Positions 31,952-40,761 of a stretch of 64,000 nucleotides of DNA are shown here, piece after piece; position 1 is the first letter of the stretch, and the number at the start of each line of letters is the position of its first letter. The stretch spans positions 84,193 to 148,192 of the forward strand of contig JALHCK010000008.1 in assembly GCA_022841205.1 (NCBI GenBank). The letters run 5' to 3'. Below the pieces are notes generated by a model. The model saw only the letters and a program-made list of their open reading frames with translations, was not told where the DNA came from and did not search any database. The position numbers were made by a program, and so were the translations under genes. The stretch is from Methanomicrobiales archaeon (GTDB taxonomy: Archaea; Halobacteriota; Methanomicrobia; Methanomicrobiales; Methanospirillaceae).

Positions 31952-32716
31952 ATGGGACCAGACGATATTGTCCTCAGAGTTGAGGATATTCACAAGAAAT
32001 TCGGGGAAAAAGTAGTGCTTCGGGGCGTCTCATTCTCCGTAAAAAAAGGTGATACGGTTGTCGTTATCGGTCCATCAGGGACCGGCAAAAGTACGCTTTT
32101 ACGATGCATCAACCAGCTTACGCCGCCTGACATGGGGCGGGTTTTCCTCCACGGGGAGGAAGTCACCAATTCCGGGGCGAAAATCTCCTATTTCCGGCAG
32201 AAGATCGGAATGGTTTTCCAGAATTTCTTCCTGTTCGATCACCTGACCGCCCTCCGCAACGTAGAGATCGCTCTCCTCAGGGTCAGGAAAATGGACCCGA
32301 AAGCCGCCCGGGAGAAGGCGGTGTATGAGCTCGACCAGGTGGGAATGAGCGATTGGGCGGATCACTTCCCGGCCGAGCTTTCCGGAGGCCAGGCACAGCG
32401 GGTCTCCATCGCCCGGGCACTGGCCATGGACCCGGAGGTGATCCTTTTTGATGAACCGACTTCAGCCCTCGATCCCGAACTTACGCGGGAAGTGCTCGAG
32501 GTGATGAAGAAGCTTGCGAGAACCGGTTTGACCATGGTCGTGGTATCCCACGAGATGGGATTTGCCACCTCGGTCGCGTCCGAAATCATCTTCATGGAAG
32601 GTGGCAGGATCGTCGAACAGGGGCCCCCGCATATCCTGATGTCTGACCCGGCATATCCCCGTACCCGGAAATTCGTGAGCCAGTTTGCCGACCTGGCCGG
32701 TCAGCGGAAGGAATAA
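31952..32716 (+). CDS. Polar amino acid ABC transporter ATP-binding protein
   Basis: A 254-residue ABC ATPase of the GlnQ/HisP type. Walker A is GPSGTGKST (near residues 40-48), signature LSGGQAQR (near 143-150), Walker B VILFDEPTSALD, and the H-loop His lies in VVVSHEMG. The ATG at 31952 is preceded by GGAG. The last codon overlaps the start of the second permease (TAATG). It powers uptake of an amino acid whose identity cannot be told from sequence. Confidence 0.93.
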   Translation: MGPDDIVLRVEDIHKKFGEKVVLRGVSFSVKKGDTVVVIGPSGTGKSTLLRCINQLTPPDMGRVFLHGEEVTNSGAKISYFRQKIGMVFQNFFLFDHLTALRNVEIALLRVRKMDPKAAREKAVYELDQVGMSDWADHFPAELSGGQAQRVSIARALAMDPEVILFDEPTSALDPELTREVLEVMKKLARTGLTMVVVSHEMGFATSVASEIIFMEGGRIVEQGPPHILMSDPAYPRTRKFVSQFADLAGQRKE

Positions 32717-33381
32717 TGGATACTGCACCGTTTATCACGACCGTCCTTGTCCCTGCACTGACCCAGGGGCTCGTGATAACCCTGCAGCTGATCGTGCTGG
32801 CCGCTCCGTTTGGTCTCCTCCTCGGTATTGGGATCGCCCTCGGTCGCCAGTATGGCAGCCGGGGAGTCTCCGTCCTTTGCAAGCTGTACGTGATCTTTGT
32901 CAAGGGCTGCCCGCTTCTCCTCCTCCTCTTTATCCTCTACTTCGGTCTGCCTTCGGTGGGAATAACCCTCTCAGCGTTCGCAGCCTCGGTGATTGGGTTC
33001 ATCCTCTGCAACGCAGCCTACAATTCCGAGTACGTTCGGGGAGCGATCCTCTCGGTCAAGGACGGCCAGATGGTGGCCGCCCAGGCACTGGGAATGACGA
33101 GGCAACAGACTATCAGGGAGATAGTGCTCCCCCAGGCCTTGCGGAGGGCAATTCCAGGCCTTTCCAACGAGTTCATCTACCTCATCAAATATTCGTCCCT
33201 TGCCTACATGCTCACCGTGATCGAACTGTCGGGGGCAGGGAAACTGGTTGCGACCAAGTATTTCGCTTACAACGAGGTCTTTTTCGCTGTCGGGCTGGTG
33301 TATCTTGCTCTTGTGAGCATCACCACGGCCGCGGTTCATATTCTGGAAAAGAAGGTGGCGGTTCCAGGACTGATAAGCTGA
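32716..33381 (+). CDS. Polar amino acid ABC transporter permease (second)
   Basis: A 221-residue HisM/GlnP-family permease, similar in layout to the first permease 0.8 kb upstream. The EAA loop is GAILSVKDGQMVAAQALGMT near residues 109-128. It overlaps the ATPase gene stop by one base. The matching binding protein is probably the lipoprotein encoded on the opposite strand at 34595-35383, separated by an EamA-type gene. Confidence 0.92.
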   Translation: MDTAPFITTVLVPALTQGLVITLQLIVLAAPFGLLLGIGIALGRQYGSRGVSVLCKLYVIFVKGCPLLLLLFILYFGLPSVGITLSAFAASVIGFILCNAAYNSEYVRGAILSVKDGQMVAAQALGMTRQQTIREIVLPQALRRAIPGLSNEFIYLIKYSSLAYMLTVIELSGAGKLVATKYFAYNEVFFAVGLVYLALVSITTAAVHILEKKVAVPGLIS

Positions 33382-33402
33382 AACCCGGCTGGAAGCCCGG
33401 GA

Positions 33403-34515
33403 TTAATGCCGGTGCCGGTGGTGGATGTCCGGTTTGTGCGGGTGATCGTGGATTATGCCCGGGTGGGTATGGAGGTGACTGTGTTCCTGGTTGTGGTCTT
33501 CAGGCATTAGTTCATCATCGTGCGAATGATGGTGATGGAGGTCATCATGCCGGTGCCGGTGCTCGTGGACGAGCGGTTCGTGGACATGGAGGTGCCGGTG
33601 ATCCTCGGTGAGAAGGAGGATGATACCGGCGGCCATGATCGGGACTGCCACCATAAAAAAGGTAGGAAGCGGTTCTGAAAAGAGGAGGAACGAGAGGGCT
33701 CCTCCAAAGAGCGGGGAGATCGAGAGGAGTGCCCCAGACCGGGCGCTCCCAAGTCCCCGGAGGGCGAGGAGGAAGAGAACACTCGCAAGCCCGCCATACG
33801 AGATGAATCCGAGAATGAGGGCAGATCCGGCAGGCCCCGGTGCAGGGAGGGGTTCCCCGAGCAACATGCCGGCACAAAGGGAGATCAAACCTCCGCAGAA
33901 GCCCTTGACAACCACGATGATGACCGGATCGCGGAGTGCAATATTGCGTGAGAAATTATTATCCAGTGCCCAGAAGGTGCAGGCCATCAGGATCCCGATC
34001 GCCGGAAGGGAAAGCGAGAGGGGGACTCCCGGCCGGCAGGTCAGCAGGATACAGGCGGTGGTGATGCAGGCGAGCGCGATCCAGACCCGCCGCCCGACAA
34101 ATTCGTGGAATGCCAGGGCCGCCAGGAGGGTTGTGGAGACGACTTCGAAATTGAGGAGGAGTGTTGCTGTCGCAGCAGGGATCTGGTCGAGGCTGGCCAT
34201 GAGGACGAACGGGGCCAGGAATCCGCCACAGATGATGACTCCCGCCAGCCAGATGAAGTCCTCCCGCTTGAGGGATGATTCGCGTTCCGGACGATCGTTT
34301 TTGATGAGGGAACGGATCGCGAGGTATCCGGCGAGCCCTGATGCACTGCCAAGGTAGAGCAGGCCGGCAAGAATGATGGGGCTGATCGTGGCAAGGCCGA
34401 TCTTTGCCAGGGGCGCACCGCACCCAAAGAGAACCGCGGTGCCAAGCCCAAAAAATACCGGGTCAATGCCGTTGATTTGTGAACCGCTGTCTGCCGGTCT
34501 GTCAGCCTGTTGCAT
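33403..34515 (-). CDS. EamA-family transporter with His-rich cytosolic or external tail
   Basis: A 370-residue drug/metabolite-type transporter with ten hydrophobic segments forming two EamA halves (residues about 15-150 and 165-300). After the last helix comes a tail of about 65 residues of which close to half are His, alternating with Asp, Glu and Pro (e.g. HRHRHDDLHHHHSHDDE). Such a tail can bind Zn, Ni or Co, so the protein may move metal or be gated by it; EamA members are better known for metabolite export. The gene separates the ABC operon from its likely binding protein. Confidence 0.8.
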   Translation of the reverse strand: MQQADRPADSGSQINGIDPVFFGLGTAVLFGCGAPLAKIGLATISPIILAGLLYLGSASGLAGYLAIRSLIKNDRPERESSLKREDFIWLAGVIICGGFLAPFVLMASLDQIPAATATLLLNFEVVSTTLLAALAFHEFVGRRVWIALACITTACILLTCRPGVPLSLSLPAIGILMACTFWALDNNFSRNIALRDPVIIVVVKGFCGGLISLCAGMLLGEPLPAPGPAGSALILGFISYGGLASVLFLLALRGLGSARSGALLSISPLFGGALSFLLFSEPLPTFFMVAVPIMAAGIILLLTEDHRHLHVHEPLVHEHRHRHDDLHHHHSHDDELMPEDHNQEHSHLHTHPGIIHDHPHKPDIHHRHRH

Positions 34516-34594
34516 CGCTAAAGGGTCGTTACGTTATCAGCAAAAGAAGGTGGTGAACAGGGCCGGCACATCGGCCGGGCCCGCTGTGTCGCCT

Positions 34595-35383
34595 CTACGC
34601 CATGTTGTGTTTCTTGATCAGTTCGTCCCAATAGGGATCGTTCATCAATTCGGCGATGCCTTCGTTGAGGGTCGCAAGCAGGGCAGTATCGTCCTTGCGC
34701 ACCGCGATGCCAAACTCCTCTTTGGTCTCGACCGCCCCGATCCTCTCGATGTTCTTGCCCTCGATCATGTCCTTGAGCGAGAGATCGTCATACATGACCG
34801 CATCGATCCGACCGATTTCAAGGTCGTTCACCGCCAGGGGGGTGTTGTCATAGAGCTTGAGTTTTTCCTGGGGCATCAGGCCTTTGGCGATGACGTTTTC
34901 TTCGATCCAGATTGCTGCAGTACAACCACGCTGGGTACCGAGGATCACCTTTCCGGCAAGAACATCATCAAGCGTTACCCCGGAACCTTTCCGTGCTACG
35001 ACGTCCTGATTTACCACCCAGTAGGGGTTACTGAATGCAACCTTCTCGCTGCGCTCATCGGTGATGGTCATACCGGAATAAATGAGATCGATCTTCTTTG
35101 CCTGGAGGGCGGGAATGATACCATCCCAGGCGATAGGCTGGAATTTCACATCGAGGCCTTTCTTCCCGGCAATCCACTTCATGGAATCGACATCGAAGCC
35201 TGCCGCATTCCCGCTGGAGTCGACAATGGAGAACGGGGGATACTGTCCGTCAATGCCGACGATATAGGTCCGGGCGGACGGGGTGGGAGATGCGCCTTCT
35301 TTCCCGGTCTGGGTGCACCCGGCAGACAGCAGCAGTACCACCGTCGCGAGGGCAAGTAACATACAAGTCGTGTTCCGCTTCAT
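34595..35383 (-). CDS. Amino acid ABC transporter substrate-binding lipoprotein
   Basis: A 262-residue extracellular solute-binding protein family 3 member. The signal sequence ends in the lipobox LSAGC (Cys near residue 23), so it would be lipid-anchored to the outer face of the membrane. YIVGIDGQYPPFSIVDSSG and GFDVDSMKWIAGKKGL are the first lobe, and the GTQRGCTAAIW and EFGIAVRKDD segments the second. It likely feeds the two permeases and ATPase at 31.3-33.4 kb, although it lies on the other strand. Confidence 0.9.
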   Translation of the reverse strand: MKRNTTCMLLALATVVLLLSAGCTQTGKEGASPTPSARTYIVGIDGQYPPFSIVDSSGNAAGFDVDSMKWIAGKKGLDVKFQPIAWDGIIPALQAKKIDLIYSGMTITDERSEKVAFSNPYWVVNQDVVARKGSGVTLDDVLAGKVILGTQRGCTAAIWIEENVIAKGLMPQEKLKLYDNTPLAVNDLEIGRIDAVMYDDLSLKDMIEGKNIERIGAVETKEEFGIAVRKDDTALLATLNEGIAELMNDPYWDELIKKHNMA

Positions 35384-35616
35384 ACCAACAGGTTTCCCGC
35401 GGGCGGTTATATTCGTTTCATTTCGGATTCCGCCAACACCCTTGGCCGAGGGAATAAACCTGAATAAACCGGGAAGGAAGAAGGCCTGTCAGGTTCCGCA
35501 ACGAGCGGGGTTGCGCATCATCTTTCGTGGTTTATGCCCTGCCGGGCCTGTTCCGGATTCGATTTGTCTTCTCTGCTTATTTCTGCAAATGAGACGCAAC
35601 CCTGGGTTAAAAATGA

Positions 35617-35690
35617 TGCCTCAGCCCGGATTTGAACCGGGGACAACCAGATCTTCAGTCTGGCGCTCTCCCGAACTGAGCTACTGAGGC
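35617..35690 (-). tRNA. tRNA-Phe (GAA anticodon)
   Basis: A 74-nt cloverleaf on the minus strand. Acceptor GCCTCAG/CTGAGGC with discriminator A, anticodon stem CCAGA/TCTGG around loop CTGAAGA giving GAA, and T arm CCCGGTTCAAATCCGGG. No CCA encoded and no intron. Confidence 0.96.
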
Positions 35691-35786
35691 TGGGAATACA
35701 TTATTCAACCTTTAAACTAATAAATTGTGATGTTTAAGGTTGCATCCCCCAAATAATGCACCTTTTTTTCAACCGGCGGTGGAACA

Positions 35787-36755
35787 GTGGGCTTACAAAG
35801 ATCCAAAACCCGAACGACATTTGAAGAGCGGATTATCTCCATGGTAACATCGCGGAAAGGCGGGCTGGTGCACCTGACCCATAACGATCTCGATGCTGTT
35901 GGAGGGGATGCCATTCACCGGATGCGGTTCGGCCCGATCACCAGCATCTTCTGCTCGGTCGGTAACTTCTCCCAGGCCCTCGATGGAATCGCAGCGGTTG
36001 CCGGGAACGGTACTGTCCTTTCCATAAGCGACCTTGGTTACCAGCCTGGCATCGAGGCCAGAATCCGGAACGTTTATGAGGCGGGCTGGCAGATCGAGTG
36101 GCGGGATCATCACCGATGGTCAGACGAGGACAGGACTTCAGTGGAAGGTTTTTGCAGCCTCCTGCATATCGATACAACGACCTGCGCATGCGGGATCTGT
36201 GCCCACGATCTCCTTCCCGACAGTCCCGTTGCCAGAGAAGTCGCACGGGTGGTCTGCGACTACGATCTCTGGAAGCACGAGGATCCCCGTTCAGCCATCC
36301 TCGGAGTGGTTCTAAATCGGTGGAAAAACCGGGATTATGTCCGTGACCGGCTGGCTGAAGGCGTCTTTTCCGACCGGCGTATCGAAGATGAATACCAGGA
36401 TATCATCAGAGATATGGAGCCAAAGATCACAAAGAGCATTAAAAAGGCGACCATCATGGGAACACGGTACCGGATTGCTTTTGCCCCACTCTATGGCTAC
36501 CCAAGCGAAACTGCAGCACGGATGCGCAGGGATCTCTCCACGGACATCGAAGTCCTGATCTCCGGTGAGGGAAGGTTCTCGCTCCGATCGGTCCCCCCTA
36601 TCAGCCATGTCATTGCCCGGAATTACAGCGGAGGAGGCCATCCCAATGCTGCAGGTGGAAATTTTGACTTTTCATTCTGGGACAGGATACGGTTCCGGCT
36701 CTTTCGTACGGCCCCGGAGTTCTCCCGCTTCGTGGAGATCGCCGAATCTATCTGA
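35787..36755 (+). CDS. DHH/DHHA1-family phosphoesterase
   Basis: A 322-residue soluble phosphoesterase. The metal-binding motifs are HNDLD (residues 32-36), ISDLGYQ (near 81-87) and RDHH (near 104-107). The substrate-binding DHHA1 signature GGGHPNAAGG is near 280-289. Members hydrolyse nanoRNA, pAp or cyclic dinucleotides; the substrate here is not determined. Start GTG 35787 follows GGTGG at short spacing. It is convergent with the unknown gene downstream and overlaps its end by eight bases. Confidence 0.85.
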   Translation: MGLQRSKTRTTFEERIISMVTSRKGGLVHLTHNDLDAVGGDAIHRMRFGPITSIFCSVGNFSQALDGIAAVAGNGTVLSISDLGYQPGIEARIRNVYEAGWQIEWRDHHRWSDEDRTSVEGFCSLLHIDTTTCACGICAHDLLPDSPVAREVARVVCDYDLWKHEDPRSAILGVVLNRWKNRDYVRDRLAEGVFSDRRIEDEYQDIIRDMEPKITKSIKKATIMGTRYRIAFAPLYGYPSETAARMRRDLSTDIEVLISGEGRFSLRSVPPISHVIARNYSGGGHPNAAGGNFDFSFWDRIRFRLFRTAPEFSRFVEIAESI

Positions 36756-37548
36756 AAATTTCTGCTTTCTTCACCAGTGTTTTCCAGTATTCATCACAGC
36801 ATGAGCGACAATACCCGCCACATATAATCTGGTCGGAATCCCTGATTTGCAGTGCCTGCCTGAGATCCTGCTCTTCCGCATCGATTAACACGATCCGGTG
36901 GACCTCGTATTCGCTCATCAGATCGGACAGGAGCGGCAATAGAGCCGGTGTAATTGCAACGACCTGCTGGTACTCGAGCAGCAGGGAGAGTGCCTTCCGG
37001 TTGAGAAGAGAGGAGAAGAAAAATACCTTCTGTCGGGCCAGCGCTTCCAGCTCGGTCCGGTTTACAATTTCGCAGGAGAGAACGTGGCTGTGTATTCCTG
37101 CGTCCCTCTGTGCCCGCATCAGGGCCTGGTATACCGTAAATAGGGCATCATCGGCCTCATCAGGGTCCTGGTAATAGGTATCGTGCAGGCCGAGGACATG
37201 GGGGGCGGGCACTGCTAGTGCGAGGCCGTGCAGGGTGCGGGACAGGTCTTCTGCATCCATTCTGATATCGTCAGTCCGGCAACCGAGTTCGCTGGTCACG
37301 GTCCCGCTTTCCACACCTTCGATCGCCTGCCGCCACCGTTCAGCATAGAATACTCCCCCGGCGCAGGGAGCAATGATCCCTGCCTCGATCTGGGGAAGGA
37401 TTCCTGTTTCAAGTAGAAACGATGTGAGGTCTCCCTCCCTGCCCCTCCGTTCCGCCACCCAGGATGAGAGCACGGCTGAATCCACTGGAGGCGCATCAGA
37501 TCCAAAAGACCTGGTGTGGAAGGTTAGGCGCTTTCCCATGGCAATCAT
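36748..37548 (-). CDS. Uncharacterised protein with C-terminal cysteine cluster
   Basis: A 266-residue soluble protein, no recognised family. The open frame extends much further upstream, but that part is antisense to metG. ATG 37548 gives a start divergent from metG by 30 bases, with AT-rich CTATAAATA just upstream. The C-terminus has CGGYCRSCCDEYW (near residues 246-258), four cysteines that could bind metal. A segment near 205-225 alternates hydrophobic residues (ALLPLLSDLM, VHRIVLIDAEE) like an alpha/beta fold. Function unknown. Confidence 0.6.
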   Translation of the reverse strand: MIAMGKRLTFHTRSFGSDAPPVDSAVLSSWVAERRGREGDLTSFLLETGILPQIEAGIIAPCAGGVFYAERWRQAIEGVESGTVTSELGCRTDDIRMDAEDLSRTLHGLALAVPAPHVLGLHDTYYQDPDEADDALFTVYQALMRAQRDAGIHSHVLSCEIVNRTELEALARQKVFFFSSLLNRKALSLLLEYQQVVAITPALLPLLSDLMSEYEVHRIVLIDAEEQDLRQALQIRDSDQIICGGYCRSCCDEYWKTLVKKAEIFR

Positions 37549-37578
37549 GGTATTTATAGCATCATCGTCAAAAAGATA

Positions 37579-39573
37579 GTGATGCGCGACAGCCCCGTCC
37601 TCGTGACCTGCGGCCTTCCCTATACCAACGGACCCTGCCACATCGGACACCTCCGGACCTATGTCCCGGCAGATTTCTATGTCCGCTATCTGCGGCGGAG
37701 CGGGGAGAAAGTGGTATTCATCTGTGGCTCTGATAACCACGGGACCCCCATCGTGGTGAATGCGGAAAGAGACGGCGTGACTCCGCGGGCCCTCTCGGAG
37801 CGATACCATATCCATTTCGATCAGACCTTCAGGAGGATGGGCGTCCTCTTCGATCATTTCGGTATGACGGACAACCCGGTCAACCACCATCGGACACAGT
37901 CCCTGGTGAACCGGCTCATCGCAAACGGGCATGTGTACTCCAGGGTCATCCAACAGAGCTACTGCACGAAATGCGGGCGGTTTCTTCCCGACAGGTATGT
38001 GGAGGGGATCTGCCCGCATTGTGGTTCGCCGGCAAGGGGGGACGAGTGCGACCAGGGGTGCGGCCGTCACCTTGAGCCTGGCGAGATCAAAGAACCGACC
38101 TGCATGGTCTGCGGGACGAAAGCCGGGTTCAGGGACCAGGAGCACTACTTCTTCCGGTTAAGCGAGTTCAAGGAGTTCCTGCTTGGCTACCTAGAGGGTC
38201 TGTCCGGAACGCTGAATGCCAGGAATTATGCCATGGGGTGGGTGAAGGACGAGCTTCGTGACTGGTGCATCACGAGGACTCTGGACTGGGGTGTGAAGTT
38301 CCCGGGACGCGACGACCTCGTGGTATATGTCTGGGTTGATGCGCCGATTGGCTACATATCGTTTACCGAGGAATGGGCTGACGAGACCGGAGTCTCCTGG
38401 AAGGACTACTGGTGCAGAGAGCCGACCGCGATCACCCACTTCATCGGTGGGGACATCATCTACCATCACTGTATATTCTGGCCGGCATTGCTCAAAGGAG
38501 CAGGATACGGAACCCCCCATGCAGTGGTTGCGAGCGGGATGCTCAAGGTCGATGGGCACAAGTTCTCGAAATCACGAGGCTATGTTGTCTGGACCAACGA
38601 TGATTACCTTGACAAGGGGCTCCCGGCCGATTACCTCCGCTATTACCTGCTCTCCTACACTAACCATACCAAGGAGCTCAACTTCTCCTGGAAGGTCTTC
38701 CAGGAACGGGTGAACAACGAGCTTGTGAATACGCTGGGCAATTTCGTATACCGCACTCTCTATTTTGCCCACAAAGAATTCGGCGGGGTCCCGGACGTTC
38801 CGGTACGTAAGGAAATCGTCGCCGAGATTGACCGTTCTCTCGCTGCAATCGATCGTTCGATGCAGGAGTACGAGTTCAAGACTGCCATTGACAGCATGAT
38901 GGGACTTGCCGCGTACGGTAACAACTACATCCAGGCCAGCGCTCCCTGGAAGTTGATCAAGACCGATCGGGATGCAGCGGCCCGGGTCATCAAGGACTGC
39001 CTGATCCTGGTGCAGGCTCTCGCGTTGATCTTCGAGCCGGTCATACCGGAGGCGGCTCAGGAGATCTGGCAGATGCTGGGGAATGCTGACCGGATTGAAG
39101 ATCACCAGATCAGCGGAGCAACCGGGGATGTGCCTCCCGGGCCGTTGCCGCCGCCAAGGCCGGTCTTTTCCAAGCTCGAAGATGCCTTCATCGCGGAGAT
39201 GGACGAACTGCTGGCAAAAAGGGTTAAAGAAGCAGGAAAGAAGGCGACGAAAATGAAAACCATACCCTTCGAAGAGTTCTGCAAGCTCGATATCAGGACC
39301 GGAAAAGTCATATCGGCAGAAAAAGTACCGAAATCGAACAAGTTGCTCAAGTTGAGGGTAGACATCGGTGATGAAATCCGCCAGATCGTGGCAGGGATGG
39401 CTGAGTTCACTACACCGGAAGAAATAACCGGGAAGCCGGTTGTGGTAGTGGCGAACCTCCAGCCAGCAAAAATCTTTGGTATCGAGAGTAATGGCATGAT
39501 CCTTGCAGCAGGTGAACAGGCATCACTGCTCATGCCGGAAAAAGAAGTCCCGCCGGGAACAAAGATCCGGTGA
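37579..39573 (+). CDS. metG: Methionyl-tRNA synthetase with C-terminal tRNA-binding domain
   Basis: A 664-residue class I enzyme. The HIGH-type motif is CHIGH (near 19-23), followed by a zinc-binding insert with paired CxxC knuckles (CTKCG, CPHCG, CDQGCG, CMVCG). The KMSKS-type motif HKFSKS is near 331-336, and the anticodon-binding helices follow. The last 110 residues (FCKLDIRTGKVISAEKVPKS) form the EMAP/Trbp111-like tRNA-binding domain used for dimerisation. GTG 37579 or ATG 37582 start, one codon apart. A strong hairpin follows the stop. Confidence 0.96.
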   Translation: MMRDSPVLVTCGLPYTNGPCHIGHLRTYVPADFYVRYLRRSGEKVVFICGSDNHGTPIVVNAERDGVTPRALSERYHIHFDQTFRRMGVLFDHFGMTDNPVNHHRTQSLVNRLIANGHVYSRVIQQSYCTKCGRFLPDRYVEGICPHCGSPARGDECDQGCGRHLEPGEIKEPTCMVCGTKAGFRDQEHYFFRLSEFKEFLLGYLEGLSGTLNARNYAMGWVKDELRDWCITRTLDWGVKFPGRDDLVVYVWVDAPIGYISFTEEWADETGVSWKDYWCREPTAITHFIGGDIIYHHCIFWPALLKGAGYGTPHAVVASGMLKVDGHKFSKSRGYVVWTNDDYLDKGLPADYLRYYLLSYTNHTKELNFSWKVFQERVNNELVNTLGNFVYRTLYFAHKEFGGVPDVPVRKEIVAEIDRSLAAIDRSMQEYEFKTAIDSMMGLAAYGNNYIQASAPWKLIKTDRDAAARVIKDCLILVQALALIFEPVIPEAAQEIWQMLGNADRIEDHQISGATGDVPPGPLPPPRPVFSKLEDAFIAEMDELLAKRVKEAGKKATKMKTIPFEEFCKLDIRTGKVISAEKVPKSNKLLKLRVDIGDEIRQIVAGMAEFTTPEEITGKPVVVVANLQPAKIFGIESNGMILAAGEQASLLMPEKEVPPGTKIR

Positions 39574-39574
39574 A

Positions 39575-39594
39575 TTGCCCGGCTATCCGGGCAA
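39575..39594 (+). terminator. Hairpin after metG
   Basis: A perfect 8-bp stem TTGCCCGG/CCGGGCAA with the four-base loop CTAT lies two bases after the metG stop. No T-run follows, so it may protect the 3' end or assist termination rather than act alone. Confidence 0.5.
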
Positions 39595-40072
39595 ACTTGG
39601 CGAAGGATCGGAGATCATTGAAAATTGCTCCTGAAAAGTATCTTTGATTGGGTAAGAGATACACATTACATTTCTCACAATCCCCCGGAAATGCTCGGCA
39701 GTGTACCTAAAGAGCTGTCAATTCCGCCCGAGTATCCTGACACCTATCACTTCAGATCCTGATAAATACCTCTGACCTGTGACCCACTCCTCGTTGATAT
39801 CCATGAGGATGGTTCCGGCAATACGAAGCAGCGAAGGATCGGAGATATTACAGGAACATTACTCCTGGTAGATTGGGCAGAATATTCAAGAGATACACAG
39901 TACATTTCTTCCAATCTCCTTGAAATGTTCATTCTACAGCAGAAGTGCTGTTTATTGACGGGTGATTGATCCTTTTTGGTATTCACAGGAGTGTCGAACA
40001 AAGGTGTGTAATTTCGTGAAGATTACAATGAAATCTGTTATATTCCGATCCAAAGAAAGGATATTCATTGGG
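39595..40072. repeat. Gene-free region with a diverged direct repeat
   Basis: About 480 bases without a credible gene. Two segments resemble each other: roughly 39601-39698 and 39832-39930. Shared stretches in the same order include GAAGGATCGGAGAT, ACTCCTG or GCTCCTG, GATTGGG, AGAGATACAC.TTACATTTCT versus AGAGATACAC.GTACATTTCT, CAATC and GAAATG.TC. The copies are direct, about 230 bases apart, and differ by many substitutions and small indels. Their nature (remnant of a mobile element, old duplication, or regulatory sequence) is not known. Confidence 0.55.
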
Positions 40073-40504
40073 TTATCGTAAGAATTTACTTATGGCCATA
40101 TCTTTAGATTTGAATGTCGTGCTAACCGATATCTTGTCATATTCCTCCATTAACATGTCCTTTTCCGGGAAGATGACATTCGTATTCGAATAGCTGAATG
40201 AAGAAGTCGTGGAGTACCCGCCACATGAGGTGCATGACGAGCTTCCGCTCTGGGTTTCGATGACCCACTCCCAGTAAGACACAGGGGTGTTCTTCCAAAT
40301 CGATCTATTCAGGGCGTCATCCAGGAAGGGACAGGAACAGTATACCGGGAACATGTAATAAGGGTCTACCGGGTAGTAGTAATACGGGTAATCCCGATAA
40401 TTGGGGCAGCATGGAGGGTAGTACACCGCATTTACAGCGGGAATCGCTACCCCGAGAAGCGCTACAATAATGATTATCTGCATCGCCCTTCGTACACGGT
40501 GCAT
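40073..40504 (-). CDS. Small secreted Tyr/Pro/Cys-rich protein
   Basis: A 143-residue protein with a clear signal peptide (MQIIIIVALLGVAIPAVNA, residues 8-26). A Tyr/Pro/Cys-rich segment follows (YYPPCCPNYRDYPYYYYPVD) and then a Ser/Thr/Cys-rich linker. The last 30 residues are charged. It would be exported, perhaps held by disulfides or cell-wall associated. No family is recognised. It precedes the broken surface-protein gene region in the same orientation. Confidence 0.6.
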   Translation of the reverse strand: MHRVRRAMQIIIIVALLGVAIPAVNAVYYPPCCPNYRDYPYYYYPVDPYYMFPVYCSCPFLDDALNRSIWKNTPVSYWEWVIETQSGSSSCTSCGGYSTTSSFSYSNTNVIFPEKDMLMEEYDKISVSTTFKSKDMAISKFLR

Positions 40505-40761
40505 AGAGTCATCCTCGATTCATTGTATGTTGCATTACTAAAAGAGGTTTCCCCATATACTCGCTGAAAAAGTCAGATCTCCCCGATTAGCAATACTTGT
40601 TCAGTGAACCAATAGCCCGTAGTTGTATCCAATGAGGCGTTCCCGAACATAATCCCGCACCCGACCTCCGGAAATTTCATTAAAGCTATAACACGTGAAA
40701 CAGGGTATTTTGAAATCTTCGATAAGATGATTAAAAAAAGAAACCGGGGAGGGAGAAGACC

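Noticed and set aside
32685..33611. 308-codon frame overlapping the second permease
   Set aside because: It runs in another frame over the permease and the EamA His-rich tail; its composition is only an image of these.
37549..38145. Upstream extension of the unknown gene at 36748-37548
   Set aside because: This part is antisense to the conserved metG coding sequence and has no protein-family character.
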